From NCBI RefSeq assembly GCF_003012345.1, contig NZ_PVRV01000024.1:372001-436000 (forward strand): a DNA stretch of 64,000 nt. Direction: 5' to 3'. Below are positions 35,630-44,214 of the stretch, piece after piece; position 1 is the stretch's first letter; each line of letters begins with the position of its first letter. The position numbers and the translations under genes are program-made. This DNA is from Phytohalomonas tamaricis. GTDB lineage: Bacteria; Pseudomonadota; Gammaproteobacteria; Pseudomonadales; Halomonadaceae. Under the pieces are notes generated by a model. That model was not told where the DNA came from, made no database searches, and saw only the letters and a program-made list of their open reading frames with translations.

Positions 35630-35943
35630 GGTCGTGAGTACCTATCATTTCATAAAAAATGGAACATAAGTTTGATAATAGCGCAAAGCACCGACGACGA
35701 TCATGTTCTCTAACGCGTTTTGTATGTCCACATCCTCTGTAGCCAATGAACACACCCGACCAAAGCACAATAAAAACGCCATTTCATTTTAAAAATTACC
35801 CGTATAGATTTATGGCACGGCGTTTCATTTTATTCAATGCAGCGCACCGCCCGGCCGGCCAAGCAGAATCCGTGAATGACCAATGCATCTTCTCCAGCGC
35901 TTTGCGCTGTGCAGGACAACCTCTTTCAGGAGAGTATGCGGCT
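35630..35943. promoter_or_regulatory. Divergent kdgR-kdgT regulatory region with repeated ATTTCA elements
   Basis: This AT-rich region contains an imperfect inverted repeat ATTTCAT-N6-ATGGAA-type element (35647-35664), 18 bases upstream of kdgR. GCCATTTCA at 35778-35786 also occurs in the kduI operator, and GGCGTTTCATTTTATT lies at 35819-35834. These are candidate KdgR sites controlling both directions. I see no separate gene, although an open frame extends upstream of the kdgT start. Confidence 0.45.
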
Positions 35944-36996
35944 ATGCAGATCAAGAAGACGATAGACCGAATTCCCGGTGGCATGATGCTGATTCCGCTG
36001 TTTCTCGGCGCCCTCTGTCACACCTTCTTCGCCGATGCCGGTTCGTATTTCGGCTCGTTCACCAATGGCCTGATCACCGGCACGGTGCCTATTCTGGCGG
36101 TGTGGTTCTTCTGCATGGGCGCCGGCATTGACCTGCGCGCCACCGGCACAGTGCTGCGCAAATCGGGCGTGCTGGTGGTCACCAAGATCGCCGTGGCGTG
36201 GCTGGTGGCGATTATCGCCTCGCGCATGATTGCTGGCGGTCATATCGAGACCGGGTTGTTGGCGGGGCTTTCAGTGCTGGCACTGGTCGCCTCGATGGAC
36301 ATGACCAACGGCGGCCTCTACGCCTCGATCATGCAGCAGTACGGCAGCAAGGAGGAGGCTGGCGCCTTCGTGCTGATGTCGCTTGAATCGGGCCCACTGA
36401 TGACGATGCTGATTCTCGGCGGCACCGGCGTGGCAGTGTTCGAACCACAGCTTTTTGTCGGCGCCGTACTGCCCTTCATCGCTGGCTTCGCACTCGGCAA
36501 TCTTGATCCTGAACTACGCGAGATGTTTGGCAAGGCCACCCACACGCTGATCCCGTTTTTTGGTTTCGCGCTCGGCAACACGATCAATTTGCAGGTTATC
36601 GGTCAGACGGGGTTGCTGGGTATCGGGCTCGGTCTGGCGGTAATCGTGATCACCGGTATTCCGCTGATTCTGGCCGACAAGTTTCTTGGTGGCGGCAATG
36701 GCACGGCCGGCATCGCCGCTTCAAGCACCGCAGGTGCAGCCGTTGCCACACCGACGCTGATCGCTCAGATGCAGCCGGAATTTGCCCCAGTGGCGCCCGC
36801 AGCCACTGCGCTGGTCGCCACCTCTGTCATCGTGACGTCAATTGTGGTGCCGATTATTACCGCCATGTGGGCCAAGCGTCAGGCACACCATACCCCATCT
36901 AAAGGGGGCGCGCCGCTTGCTGCTCCTGCACCGGCAGCAGCGGGCATGACACTAGGACGATTGAAAACTACCCCGCCCGGCCGTGAGCGGCTCTAA
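35944..36996 (+). CDS. kdgT: 2-keto-3-deoxygluconate permease KdgT
   Basis: A 350-residue, roughly ten-helix transporter of the KdgT family (TC 2.A.10). It begins [20 protein letters not shown] and carries [36 protein letters not shown] and [13 protein letters not shown], all typical. It imports KDG by proton symport. A GGAG lies 11 bases upstream of ATG 35944. The C-terminal tail after the last helix is rich in alanine and proline and differs from enteric KdgT. A strong hairpin follows. Confidence 0.94.
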   Translation: MQIKKTIDRIPGGMMLIPLFLGALCHTFFADAGSYFGSFTNGLITGTVPILAVWFFCMGAGIDLRATGTVLRKSGVLVVTKIAVAWLVAIIASRMIAGGHIETGLLAGLSVLALVASMDMTNGGLYASIMQQYGSKEEAGAFVLMSLESGPLMTMLILGGTGVAVFEPQLFVGAVLPFIAGFALGNLDPELREMFGKATHTLIPFFGFALGNTINLQVIGQTGLLGIGLGLAVIVITGIPLILADKFLGGGNGTAGIAASSTAGAAVATPTLIAQMQPEFAPVAPAATALVATSVIVTSIVVPIITAMWAKRQAHHTPSKGGAPLAAPAPAAAGMTLGRLKTTPPGRERL

Positions 36997-37011
36997 TCTT
37001 CTAAGCTAGAG

Positions 37012-37043
37012 AGCCACAGCCCGCCGCAGCGGGCTGTGGCTTT
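37012..37043 (+). terminator. Terminator after kdgT
   Basis: AGCCACAGCCCGC pairs perfectly with GCGGGCTGTGGCT over 13 bp around a CGCA loop, followed by TTT. Confidence 0.88.
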
Positions 37044-37085
37044 ATGCGTTAACCAAGCCACACATCACCAGACGAGTAATTCATC

Positions 37086-37436
37086 ATGCAGGAACACAAA
37101 AACTCCGCGCCCTTTTTTGATGATGGCAGTAGTCATTGGGAAGATCTTGGTGACGGTATCAGCCGCAAGATCCTTGGCTGGACCGACTCGCTAATGGGGG
37201 TGTGCGTGAAGTTCGACAAGGATGCCATCGGCGCGCCCCACAGCCACGACATACATGATCAGATCGCTTATGTCGTAAAAGGAAGATTCGAGATAGAGAT
37301 CGACGGCCAGCGCCGCGAGTTAGGCCCGGGTGACGCCTTTACCGTGGTCAAGAATACGTGGCACGGTGCCCGGGCGCTGGAACAGGACAGCATGTTGATC
37401 GACATGTTCTCGCCCAAGCGAGATGACTTCCTGTAA
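37086..37436 (+). CDS. kdgF: KdgF-like cupin, unsaturated uronate ring-opening enzyme
   Basis: A 116-residue single-domain cupin. The candidate metal ligands are H52, H54 and Q59 (PHSHDIHDQ) and H93 (TWHGARAL), the same pattern as described for KdgF. KdgF linearises 4,5-unsaturated uronates to 5-keto-4-deoxyuronate, the KduI substrate, so its presence beside kdu and kdg genes completes the route. It lies after the kdgT terminator and converges with kdgK. Confidence 0.9.
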   Translation: MQEHKNSAPFFDDGSSHWEDLGDGISRKILGWTDSLMGVCVKFDKDAIGAPHSHDIHDQIAYVVKGRFEIEIDGQRRELGPGDAFTVVKNTWHGARALEQDSMLIDMFSPKRDDFL

Positions 37437-37479
37437 CGTCATTACAGCGGGAAAGCGAAAGCTGTCGCTGGATGCCCGC

Positions 37480-38421
37480 TCAATCGGGCATCTGCGGCAT
37501 GGCATCCAGTGGCATGATCGCGCCACGGTGCTGGATTACGGTACTGGCCAGACGATGGCCCCAGCGTGCCGCCTGCTGCGGCGCTCCGCCCTGCAACCGA
37601 CAGGCGAGATAGGCCGCACTGAATGAGTCACCCGCAGCGGTAGTATCGATGATTCGCTCGCTCGGCACGCGCTCGCCGGCCACTTCCTGCACACACTCCC
37701 CTTTCAACCGCACCAGACACGACTCGGCACCGCGCTTGACGACGATCTCCTCGATGCCGAACTGCTCGTAGGCAGCAAACAGCTCATCGCAGTCGGCAAA
37801 GCCGAATAACTGCTGATCATCGTCAAACGTCAGAATCGCCACGTCAACATACTGCAGCAACTCATGATAGTGGCTGCGTGCCTCATCGACGCTTGACCAC
37901 AGCCGCGCGCGGAAGTTGTTGTCGAACACTACGCGCACATGGTTGTCACGTGCCTTGATCAAGGTCTCAATCAACCGCCGACGTCCCGTCTCGGTCAACA
38001 CGGCCAGGCTGATACCGCTCAAGTAGATCATATTGACTGAGGCCAGCGTGGCAAGCATGTCCTCGGCGCCGGCACCATCGAACATGTAACGCGCCGCGGC
38101 GTCATTGCGCCAATAGAGGAAGTGACGCTCGCCATCGGGATCGGTCTGGATGAAATAAAGGCCCGGCAGCTTATTATCGAGGCGCTGGGTCAACGCGCTG
38201 CCGACACCTTCTTCATGCCAGCGCGCCAGCATTGCCTCGCTGAAGGCATCAGTGCCGACGCCGCTGACATACTGCACATCAATATCGCTATCCCGGGTTA
38301 GACGCGCCAGATAGGCTGCCGTGTTGAACGTATCGCCGCCGAACGTCTGGTTAATTTCCTGCTGCGGCTGGCCCTGCATCTCAATCATGCACTCTCCGAT
38401 TAGTGCGATACGTCGACTCAC
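37480..38421 (-). CDS. kdgK: 2-keto-3-deoxygluconate kinase KdgK (PfkB family)
   Basis: A 313-residue ribokinase-fold sugar kinase. FGGDTFNTAAYLARL near the N-terminus is the substrate-side signature, and DTTAAGDSFSAAYLA holds the anion hole and the catalytic base D265. It phosphorylates KDG to KDPG, the product on which both the manD/uxu and the kdu branches converge. The KDPG aldolase needed next is not encoded in the window. Confidence 0.93.
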   Translation of the reverse strand: MSRRIALIGECMIEMQGQPQQEINQTFGGDTFNTAAYLARLTRDSDIDVQYVSGVGTDAFSEAMLARWHEEGVGSALTQRLDNKLPGLYFIQTDPDGERHFLYWRNDAAARYMFDGAGAEDMLATLASVNMIYLSGISLAVLTETGRRRLIETLIKARDNHVRVVFDNNFRARLWSSVDEARSHYHELLQYVDVAILTFDDDQQLFGFADCDELFAAYEQFGIEEIVVKRGAESCLVRLKGECVQEVAGERVPSERIIDTTAAGDSFSAAYLACRLQGGAPQQAARWGHRLASTVIQHRGAIMPLDAMPQMPD

Positions 38422-38695
38422 GACTTTCTCCTCAACGATGGTGATGACTATGCAACGATGTGATGACTATGCTCAGTGATAAGCAGCGACTGGAAACGGT
38501 TCCTTGGCAGGCGGCAGTGATATCGTCATACGCGTCAGCCGTCATGCTTCAGTTCTGGCAGATGTCGCCCGTTGGCGAGTGTGGCATGCTGAACAGCATG
38601 TGGCTTCTCGACTTTAGCCCTATTGCCACAGCTTCTTGCCATAATTTCACACTGCTCTCTTTTATCCATTCACCGCTGATGAAACAAGGATGCTC

Positions 38696-39358
38696 ATGGC
38701 CACTGATTTCTGTCTGATCTTTGACTGCGACGGTACGCTCGTCGACAGTGAACCACTCCTCGCCGAAGTGCTGGCTGAAACGTTGACTGAAGCGGGACTT
38801 CCCTTCGTGCCCAGCGATTACATGGATACCTATCGTGGCGTGGCTTACGCCCAGATCGTTGCTGCACTGGAGCAGAAGCATGGCGCGATGGATGAACGCT
38901 ACCGCGACAGCGCCGAGCAGAAGATGCGTGCCCGGCTGCTCGATCGCATGCGCGGCGCATTACAGACGATTGAAGGCATCGAAGAGGCGCTCGACACTCT
39001 CGACAACCCGCGCTGCGTCGCCTCCAACGGGCCACTCGCCAAGATTCGCCTCTCAATGGAGACCACCGGGCTGGCTCGTCACTTCGGCGATAACCTTTTT
39101 TCCGCCTACGAAGTCGGTATCTTCAAACCCGATCCAGGTCTATATCTCTATACCGCCGAAACGATGGGGTATCCACCCGAACGCTGTATTGTCATCGACG
39201 ATGCTGCTGTCGGTATCAAGGCCGGAATGGACGCCGGTATGCATGTCATTCATATCAACCGTTTCTCTAGCCGTGAGGCAACGCCCGAGGGCGCGCACCA
39301 AATTGATCATATGAATGAGCTGGCACGTCGAGTCATCCAGATCGAGCAGGGCCTATAA
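38696..39358 (+). CDS. HAD-superfamily phosphatase (YieH/beta-phosphoglucomutase-like)
   Basis: A 220-residue HAD hydrolase with the four motifs: FDCDGTLVDSE (nucleophile Asp), ASNGP, KPDPGLYLYTAE (Lys) and IDDAAVGIKAG. It has the helical cap of subfamily I. The protein resembles YieH, a 6-phosphogluconate phosphatase, so it could act on a sugar-acid phosphate linked to the neighbouring KDG kinase, but this is inferred from position. AAGGA six bases before ATG 38696 favours that start over ATG 38690. Confidence 0.8.
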   Translation: MATDFCLIFDCDGTLVDSEPLLAEVLAETLTEAGLPFVPSDYMDTYRGVAYAQIVAALEQKHGAMDERYRDSAEQKMRARLLDRMRGALQTIEGIEEALDTLDNPRCVASNGPLAKIRLSMETTGLARHFGDNLFSAYEVGIFKPDPGLYLYTAETMGYPPERCIVIDDAAVGIKAGMDAGMHVIHINRFSSREATPEGAHQIDHMNELARRVIQIEQGL

Positions 39359-39494
39359 CGACGTCCAGTAACTACGTCCAGATTTTCTGGCGGGGAATTC
39401 GCGCCGATAAACAGGGTCAAATAGGCTATTGTTCAAGACAATGTAGAACCTCATAGCTTATAGATAGACAGACATAGCCACTGCGGAGGGCACC

Positions 39495-40247
39495 ATGGCG
39501 ACGCAACAGTCTCAGGAAGAGCAACGTATCATCGATGGTCTGTTTTCACGTCTCAAGGAAGCAGAAGACAAGACCGGGGAGCGCGACGAAAATGCTGAAG
39601 CTCGCATCAGGGAGCACGTCTCCAATCAGCCTTCGGCGCCTTACTACATGGCGCAGACCATTCTGATTCAGGAAGCCGCGCTCAAGCAGCTCAATGCTCG
39701 CGTCGAGGAACTCGAAAGAAAGCAGACCGAGAGCGGGGACAACCGCTCCAGCGGGGGCTTCTTAGCCGGTATCTTCGGCGCTGGCGAGAGAAAACCGACA
39801 ACGCAGCCCTCCTCTCAGAACCGCCGCGCGAATTACTCTGCGTCTCAACCGGGTTGGGGTTCACGCTCGGCCCAACCGGGCAGCTATGGCGCGTCTCAGG
39901 GTGGCATGGGAATGGCCTCACGCGGCGGCGGCTTTCTTGGTGGCGCCCTGCAAACAGCAGCGGGCGTCGCCGGTGGCCTGGTACTGGGCAATATGCTGAT
40001 GGATATGTTCAGCGATCATCAGCCCGAGGAAATGGCGAGCGCCATCGAAGACAATCCCGCTGATACCGCCGCTGCCGATCAGCAAGATATCGATAACACC
40101 AGCGCTGATGCCGAAGCAGGCCCCGATAACGGCTACGACCAGAGCGCCGATTATGCCGACAGCGGCTACAGCGAAGATGACTTTTACGGCGGCGACTTCC
40201 GCGATGGTGGTGATTTCGATGATGGAGGCGGTTTCGACGAAGTCTGA
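39495..40247 (+). CDS. DUF2076 protein
   Basis: A 250-residue protein. Residues 1-75 are the conserved DUF2076 part, largely helical and coiled-coil like (QRIIDGLFSRLKEAED, PSAPYYMAQTILIQEAALKQ). A linker rich in Gly, Ser and Gln contains GGGFLGGALQTAAGVAGG and a short hydrophobic segment (VAGGLVLGNMLMDMF), followed by a strongly acidic, tyrosine-rich and glycine-rich tail of about 75 residues. Function is unknown; relatives are annotated as periplasmic ligand-binding sensors without proof, and no signal peptide is seen. GGAGG precedes the start. A terminator follows. Confidence 0.8.
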   Translation: MATQQSQEEQRIIDGLFSRLKEAEDKTGERDENAEARIREHVSNQPSAPYYMAQTILIQEAALKQLNARVEELERKQTESGDNRSSGGFLAGIFGAGERKPTTQPSSQNRRANYSASQPGWGSRSAQPGSYGASQGGMGMASRGGGFLGGALQTAAGVAGGLVLGNMLMDMFSDHQPEEMASAIEDNPADTAAADQQDIDNTSADAEAGPDNGYDQSADYADSGYSEDDFYGGDFRDGGDFDDGGGFDEV

Positions 40248-40267
40248 GTCGCCCTGTCTTATGTACA

Positions 40268-40295
40268 AACGCCGGCGCTAAGGCTGGCGTTTTTT
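40268..40295 (+). terminator. Terminator after the DUF2076 gene
   Basis: AACGCCGGC pairs with GCTGGCGTT (one G-T pair) and is followed by a T run. Confidence 0.85.
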
Positions 40296-40326
40296 GTTAT
40301 CAGCTAATGGCCCATTAACGCTGCTG

Positions 40327-42576
40327 TCAGCTCCCAGAATACCGTTCGATCTCAATCAGGCAGCTGTTAGCCGCAGGCCCTTGAGCAAGCTGCGAGGAAC
40401 CGATATCCGATGTCAACACGTTAGGATTACCGCCCAGCTCCAGACTCATCGGATCGCTTGCATCCCTTGGCGTGTACCACGCACCTGTCGGCAACACGAC
40501 CACGCCTGGCAACAAGGTGTCGGAAAGCACCGCGCCAGCCAGGCAGGCGCCGCGATCGTTGTAAAGTCGCACCGTGTCACCTGGGCCAATACCGCGCGTA
40601 TTGGCGTCAATACGGTTCAGCACCACAGGTTCGCGCCCGTTTATTTTGTGCGCTGCACTTTCGCCTACCACATCAAGCTGACTATGCAGGCGATTGGCTG
40701 GCTGTGGCGTCAACAAATGCAAGGGATAGCGCTCTGCCCTCTCGGCACCCAGCCATTCTTCTGGCGCAAGCCATGCGGGTTGGGCCGGGCAGGTGGAATA
40801 GTTAAAACGAGCGATAGCTTCGGAGCGCAGCTCGATGCGTCCCGACGGCGTTTCAAGTGGAAAGCGCAGCGGATCACCAATGAACTTGGCTAACAGCACC
40901 TGGGAACGCGGTGCTTTAACACCCGCATCAAGCGTTGCCATGCCTTCAGCCCAGAACATCTTGAATTCCGGCAGTTCGGGATAGCGCGACCGATAGCCCG
41001 CATAAAGCCTTTCCAGCCATTCGGTTTCGCTCAGCCCTTCGTGAAAGGCTTCAGCTATACCAAGTGCCTCAGCAATCGCCAGGCAAATGTCATGATCGTT
41101 GCGCGCTTCAGCATACGGCGTGCATAGCTGGTGATTGGCGATGATTACCCGGTCATTGCTTGATGCGACGATATCATTGCGCTCGAACGGTAGCGTGGTC
41201 GGCAGCACGATATCAGCGTGATGCGCCGTGGCGGTCCATACCGGTTCATGGACAATGACCGTTTCAGGATTTTTCCACACGCGCCGCAGATGGTTGAGAT
41301 CCTGATGGTGATGAAATGGGTTGCCACCCGCCCAGTAAATCAGGCGAATGTCAGGCAATTTCAAGCGCTGGCCGTCATAGTCAATATACTCGCCGGGGCG
41401 TGCCAGCATATCGGCCAGGCGCGCCACGGGAATAAACGTCTCGACCGGATTTTCTCCCTGCTTGACTCCCGGAGCATGCAGCTTTCGCACCGGCTGGCCA
41501 ACCGAATTCATTGCGCCCAGACCGAAGGCAAAGCCACCGCCGGGCTTGCCGATCTGACCGGCCAATGCGGCCAGGGCAATCGCCATCCAATAAGGCTGTT
41601 CGCCAAACCGTGCACGCTGTAACGACCAGCTCATGTTGATCAGGCTGGTCGGCAACAGCAGCTGCTCAGCCAAAAGCTCAATGGTTGCCTCCGGGACGCC
41701 CGTGATGCGCGCTGCCCAGCGTGGAGACTTAGGCAGGTGATCGTCGTCTCCGCGGACATAGGCAACAAAATCTTCAACACCGCTGACGTAGCGTGACACA
41801 AATTCAGTATCAACCGTCCCGCGTGTTATCAACATGTGCGCCATCGCTAACATCAAGGCGCTATCGGTATTAGGGCGAATCGGTACGTGAATGACGTTGG
41901 GGCCAGGCGGTGCATCGCTGCCATCCGGGCTGACCACAATCAAGCGCATCCCCCTTGCCAGCGCCTGACTAACCCAATCGGCAACGCTGTGCTCGGCCAA
42001 TCCGCCGGAGTCGCACTGGGCATTACTCAAACGAAAACCGCCAAAGGCAATCAAACAGTCGGTGCGCGTAGCGATGTGGTCCCAACTCGGCGCGCAGGCA
42101 TTGGTGCCGGCATAGGAGGCGCCCAGTACATGAGGCAGAAGTACTGACGCAGCGCCATAGCTGTAGCTATTGCGCGACGCAGTAAAACCGCCGAGTAAGT
42201 TGAGTAGCCGCTTTAGCTGGCTCTGAGCGTGATGAAAACGCCCCGCGCTTGCCCAGCCGTAGGAGCCGGCGTAGATCGCCTCATTGCCCTGGGTCTTGCG
42301 CACGCGATCGAGTTCACTGGCAACATGAGCGATAGCCACATCCCATTCAACGGCAATGAACTCGTCTTCACCTCGCTTGGCACCGTGATCGCCTGCCAGC
42401 CAGCCACGGCGCACCATGGGTTGGGCAATACGCATGTCATGTTCGGCAAGCGTCAGGTAGTGCAACCCTAATGCCGCCGGAGCAGGATCGTGTCGGTAGG
42501 GTTTGAGCGTACAGCGGCCACTCGGCGCTTTCTCGACCTCGTAGGTGCCAAAGTGAGTGGCGAAATAGCGCGTCAT
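40327..42576 (-). CDS. BisC/TorZ-like molybdopterin oxidoreductase (S- or N-oxide reductase)
   Basis: A 749-residue DMSO-reductase-family enzyme that binds bis-molybdopterin guanine dinucleotide. YGWASAGRFHHAQSQLKRLL and SYSYGAASVLLPHVLG are the biotin-sulfoxide/TMAO reductase signature, with S139 the expected molybdenum ligand. No iron-sulfur cysteine motif is present at the N-terminus and no Tat signal is seen, so it should be cytoplasmic like BisC. Likely substrates are biotin sulfoxide, methionine sulfoxide or N-oxides. ATG 42576 gives a family-like N-terminus; an in-frame start 51 bases earlier is possible. No membrane or chaperone partner lies nearby. Confidence 0.85.
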   Translation of the reverse strand: MTRYFATHFGTYEVEKAPSGRCTLKPYRHDPAPAALGLHYLTLAEHDMRIAQPMVRRGWLAGDHGAKRGEDEFIAVEWDVAIAHVASELDRVRKTQGNEAIYAGSYGWASAGRFHHAQSQLKRLLNLLGGFTASRNSYSYGAASVLLPHVLGASYAGTNACAPSWDHIATRTDCLIAFGGFRLSNAQCDSGGLAEHSVADWVSQALARGMRLIVVSPDGSDAPPGPNVIHVPIRPNTDSALMLAMAHMLITRGTVDTEFVSRYVSGVEDFVAYVRGDDDHLPKSPRWAARITGVPEATIELLAEQLLLPTSLINMSWSLQRARFGEQPYWMAIALAALAGQIGKPGGGFAFGLGAMNSVGQPVRKLHAPGVKQGENPVETFIPVARLADMLARPGEYIDYDGQRLKLPDIRLIYWAGGNPFHHHQDLNHLRRVWKNPETVIVHEPVWTATAHHADIVLPTTLPFERNDIVASSNDRVIIANHQLCTPYAEARNDHDICLAIAEALGIAEAFHEGLSETEWLERLYAGYRSRYPELPEFKMFWAEGMATLDAGVKAPRSQVLLAKFIGDPLRFPLETPSGRIELRSEAIARFNYSTCPAQPAWLAPEEWLGAERAERYPLHLLTPQPANRLHSQLDVVGESAAHKINGREPVVLNRIDANTRGIGPGDTVRLYNDRGACLAGAVLSDTLLPGVVVLPTGAWYTPRDASDPMSLELGGNPNVLTSDIGSSQLAQGPAANSCLIEIERYSGS

Positions 42577-42713
42577 TGTGCAGTTGACCCTGAAGAAATA
42601 TTTGACGAATGAATATCGTGTAAACACACCGTTTACAAGTAGCTACTCGAGCATCTTCTGGATACAGCGTCAATTCTTTACCGCCTGCTTCTACTGATCG
42701 GCCCGCATGAAGC

Positions 42714-42745
42714 ACAAAAAAGCGGCGCCTGGAAAAGCGCCGCTT
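42714..42745 (-). terminator. Terminator of the hypothetical gene at 42771-43079
   Basis: On the minus strand AAGCGGCGC pairs with GCGCCGCTT and is followed by a run of T residues. It supports transcription of the small gene upstream of it. Confidence 0.87.
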
Positions 42746-42770
42746 CGGTGCCAATGCTCGAAAACGCCAG

Positions 42771-43079
42771 CTATGTTTTTGACAGTGCGATGCGCAGCCG
42801 GATGTTGCTGAACGGCACTCTACCCGCCAGCAGAGTGTGCTCTTCCGGTAGCGTCAACGTACTGAATTGCTGAATGACAGCAGTACGCCGCGCATCGCTC
42901 ACAACAGCACTAGCCAATGGCAGAGCATCCGTCATGAAGATAACAACGTTTTCGCCTCGCTTTATTATGGTCTGCGTTGCAGGGTTGATATCGATCGGCT
43001 GAGAGGTATGCCCCATCGCGTTAAACACGAGAATCACCAGGGTCACTACCTCCCCCATCAGCTTGCCTAGAGATTGCAT
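42771..43079 (-). CDS. Small protein of unknown function with a hydrophobic N-terminus
   Basis: A 102-residue protein that I do not recognise. It opens with a probable signal or anchor segment (LMGEVVTLVILVFNAMG), followed by PIDINPATQTIIKRGENVVI, a VVSDARRTAVIQQF segment, and a C-terminus SNIRLRIALSKT. TrbI/TraW-type names come to mind because of PIDINPATQ, but I would not assign it. GTAGGG lies just before the ATG, and a strong terminator directly after the stop argues that it is a real, separately transcribed gene. It has no close neighbours of related function. Confidence 0.55.
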   Translation of the reverse strand: MQSLGKLMGEVVTLVILVFNAMGHTSQPIDINPATQTIIKRGENVVIFMTDALPLASAVVSDARRTAVIQQFSTLTLPEEHTLLAGRVPFSNIRLRIALSKT

Positions 43080-43291
43080 ATCCCTACCCTCTGAGCGTTC
43101 TGATCATGTCGTGCGAATAGCGCTACGAATTGCCCTCCCTATCACTGTACACATACACAGGTTGCAGAGATAAAAACGCAGCAGCGAGGGTAAAAACGTG
43201 TATGAGCGTGTCGGACCCCATGCGCTCACACTAGGAAAGGACAAGAGGAGCAAAAGGGGAATAGAGAAGTAAAATTAACGGGACGCCATGG

Positions 43292-43351
43292 CAGGCAGCG
43301 CCCCAGCAGACCAAGGGAATATCAGGCAGGGAAATGCATAAGCGCTGCCTG
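43292..43351. repeat. Long-range inverted repeat downstream of the NlpE-like gene
   Basis: CAGGCAGCGC at 43292-43301 and GCGCTGCCTG at 43342-43351 are perfect 10-bp inverted copies separated by 40 bases. They sit just after the stop codon of the lipoprotein gene. The loop is long for a terminator and there is no T run. The rest of the 43080-43355 gap shows nothing else. Confidence 0.5.
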
Positions 43352-43355
43352 GCTG

Positions 43356-43829
43356 TTAGCGGCTTTCAGCCACACGTGTCAGGTCATAGCTGCCATCTTC
43401 CTTGAGCACCTTGCGCTCGCAATCGAGTTTACGCAGTGTCTTTTCATCGATGCGCTGGAAGTTGGTGCACGCATTCTTGTCTTCAGGGTCGAGTTGATAG
43501 ATTTCATGGGCATCCTTCTCACCACTTCCCGCCACCAGCGCCCAATTGCCTGAGCGATTGTTGATACGGACCCCGTCGGTATTGCCCTGATATGTTTCAC
43601 TCATGACGTAGCCGTTCGGTTTGCCACGCTGATCGAGCTTGATCGTCAAATCCGTCTTGATTCCTTCACAATCCTTGCAGGGCAATACACCGCCGAAGCG
43701 TTCAAATGAAGTGGATTGCTCTTCCAGAGCAGTCTCATCTTCTTCGGATGAGCCGGAGCCACAGGCCGCAAGCAGAATACTTAAGCTCACCATGCCGGAA
43801 AGAAGCAGCATTCTCTTTTGCATGTTCAT
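43356..43829 (-). CDS. NlpE-like lipoprotein
   Basis: A 157-residue lipoprotein whose lipobox LLAAC places the lipidated cysteine at residue 23, followed by an acidic Ser/Glu linker. The conserved FGGVLPCKDCEGIKTDLTIK matches the N-terminal domain of NlpE (PF04170), with the CxxC pair C51/C54. E. coli NlpE is an outer-membrane lipoprotein that signals surface contact and copper or lipoprotein stress through CpxA. This protein has only the N-terminal-type domain, like most non-enteric relatives; later cysteines (NACTNF, LDCERK) could form a second disulfide. Confidence 0.83.
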   Translation of the reverse strand: MNMQKRMLLLSGMVSLSILLAACGSGSSEEDETALEEQSTSFERFGGVLPCKDCEGIKTDLTIKLDQRGKPNGYVMSETYQGNTDGVRINNRSGNWALVAGSGEKDAHEIYQLDPEDKNACTNFQRIDEKTLRKLDCERKVLKEDGSYDLTRVAESR

Positions 43830-44214
43830 GTCCCGATGCAGCAGCGCGACGCCGCCATGACGTCAACGCTGCAATGATGTTCAGCCAGTAAAACTACCAT
43901 CTCCTTAACGACGCCTCCAGCCACGGCTACCCTTCTTCCAAAACGCGTCACGCTGGCTATTCCTCACTTGCCATGAGTTCGTCGTTCTTGCGGACACATG
44001 TGCAAGTCGATCAAGCGAGTAACGCCTCATTGCGTTACGCTCTCTTGATATTTCATCGAGTGCCCTTATTGCTATAACACCCTCGGCAGGGCCCGCGATG
44101 CCCGTACCGACGGTGCGAGTGCGGCACTGAACGCTCCCCGTCTCGTTCGTTTCCGCACTCGCTTCATTCTGGAACCCATTTTTCCGTTTTTTGCTTGATC
44201 GGAGGAATATCAGG
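43830..44214. other. Intergenic region upstream of the GT4 gene, with an inverted repeat
   Basis: About 385 bases with no credible gene. A perfect 7-bp inverted repeat, GTAACGC at 44019 and GCGTTAC ending at 44038, with a 6-base loop, could be an operator or small hairpin. TTGATA (44045) and TATAAC (44073) resemble promoter boxes but are 22 bases apart, which is too far for a standard promoter. GGAGG at 44201 is the ribosome binding site of the next gene. Confidence 0.4.

Noticed and set aside
44045-44078. TTGATA and TATAAC as a promoter for the GT4 gene
   Set aside because: The spacer is 22 bases, well outside the usual 16-18, so the pairing is not credible as a sigma-70 promoter.
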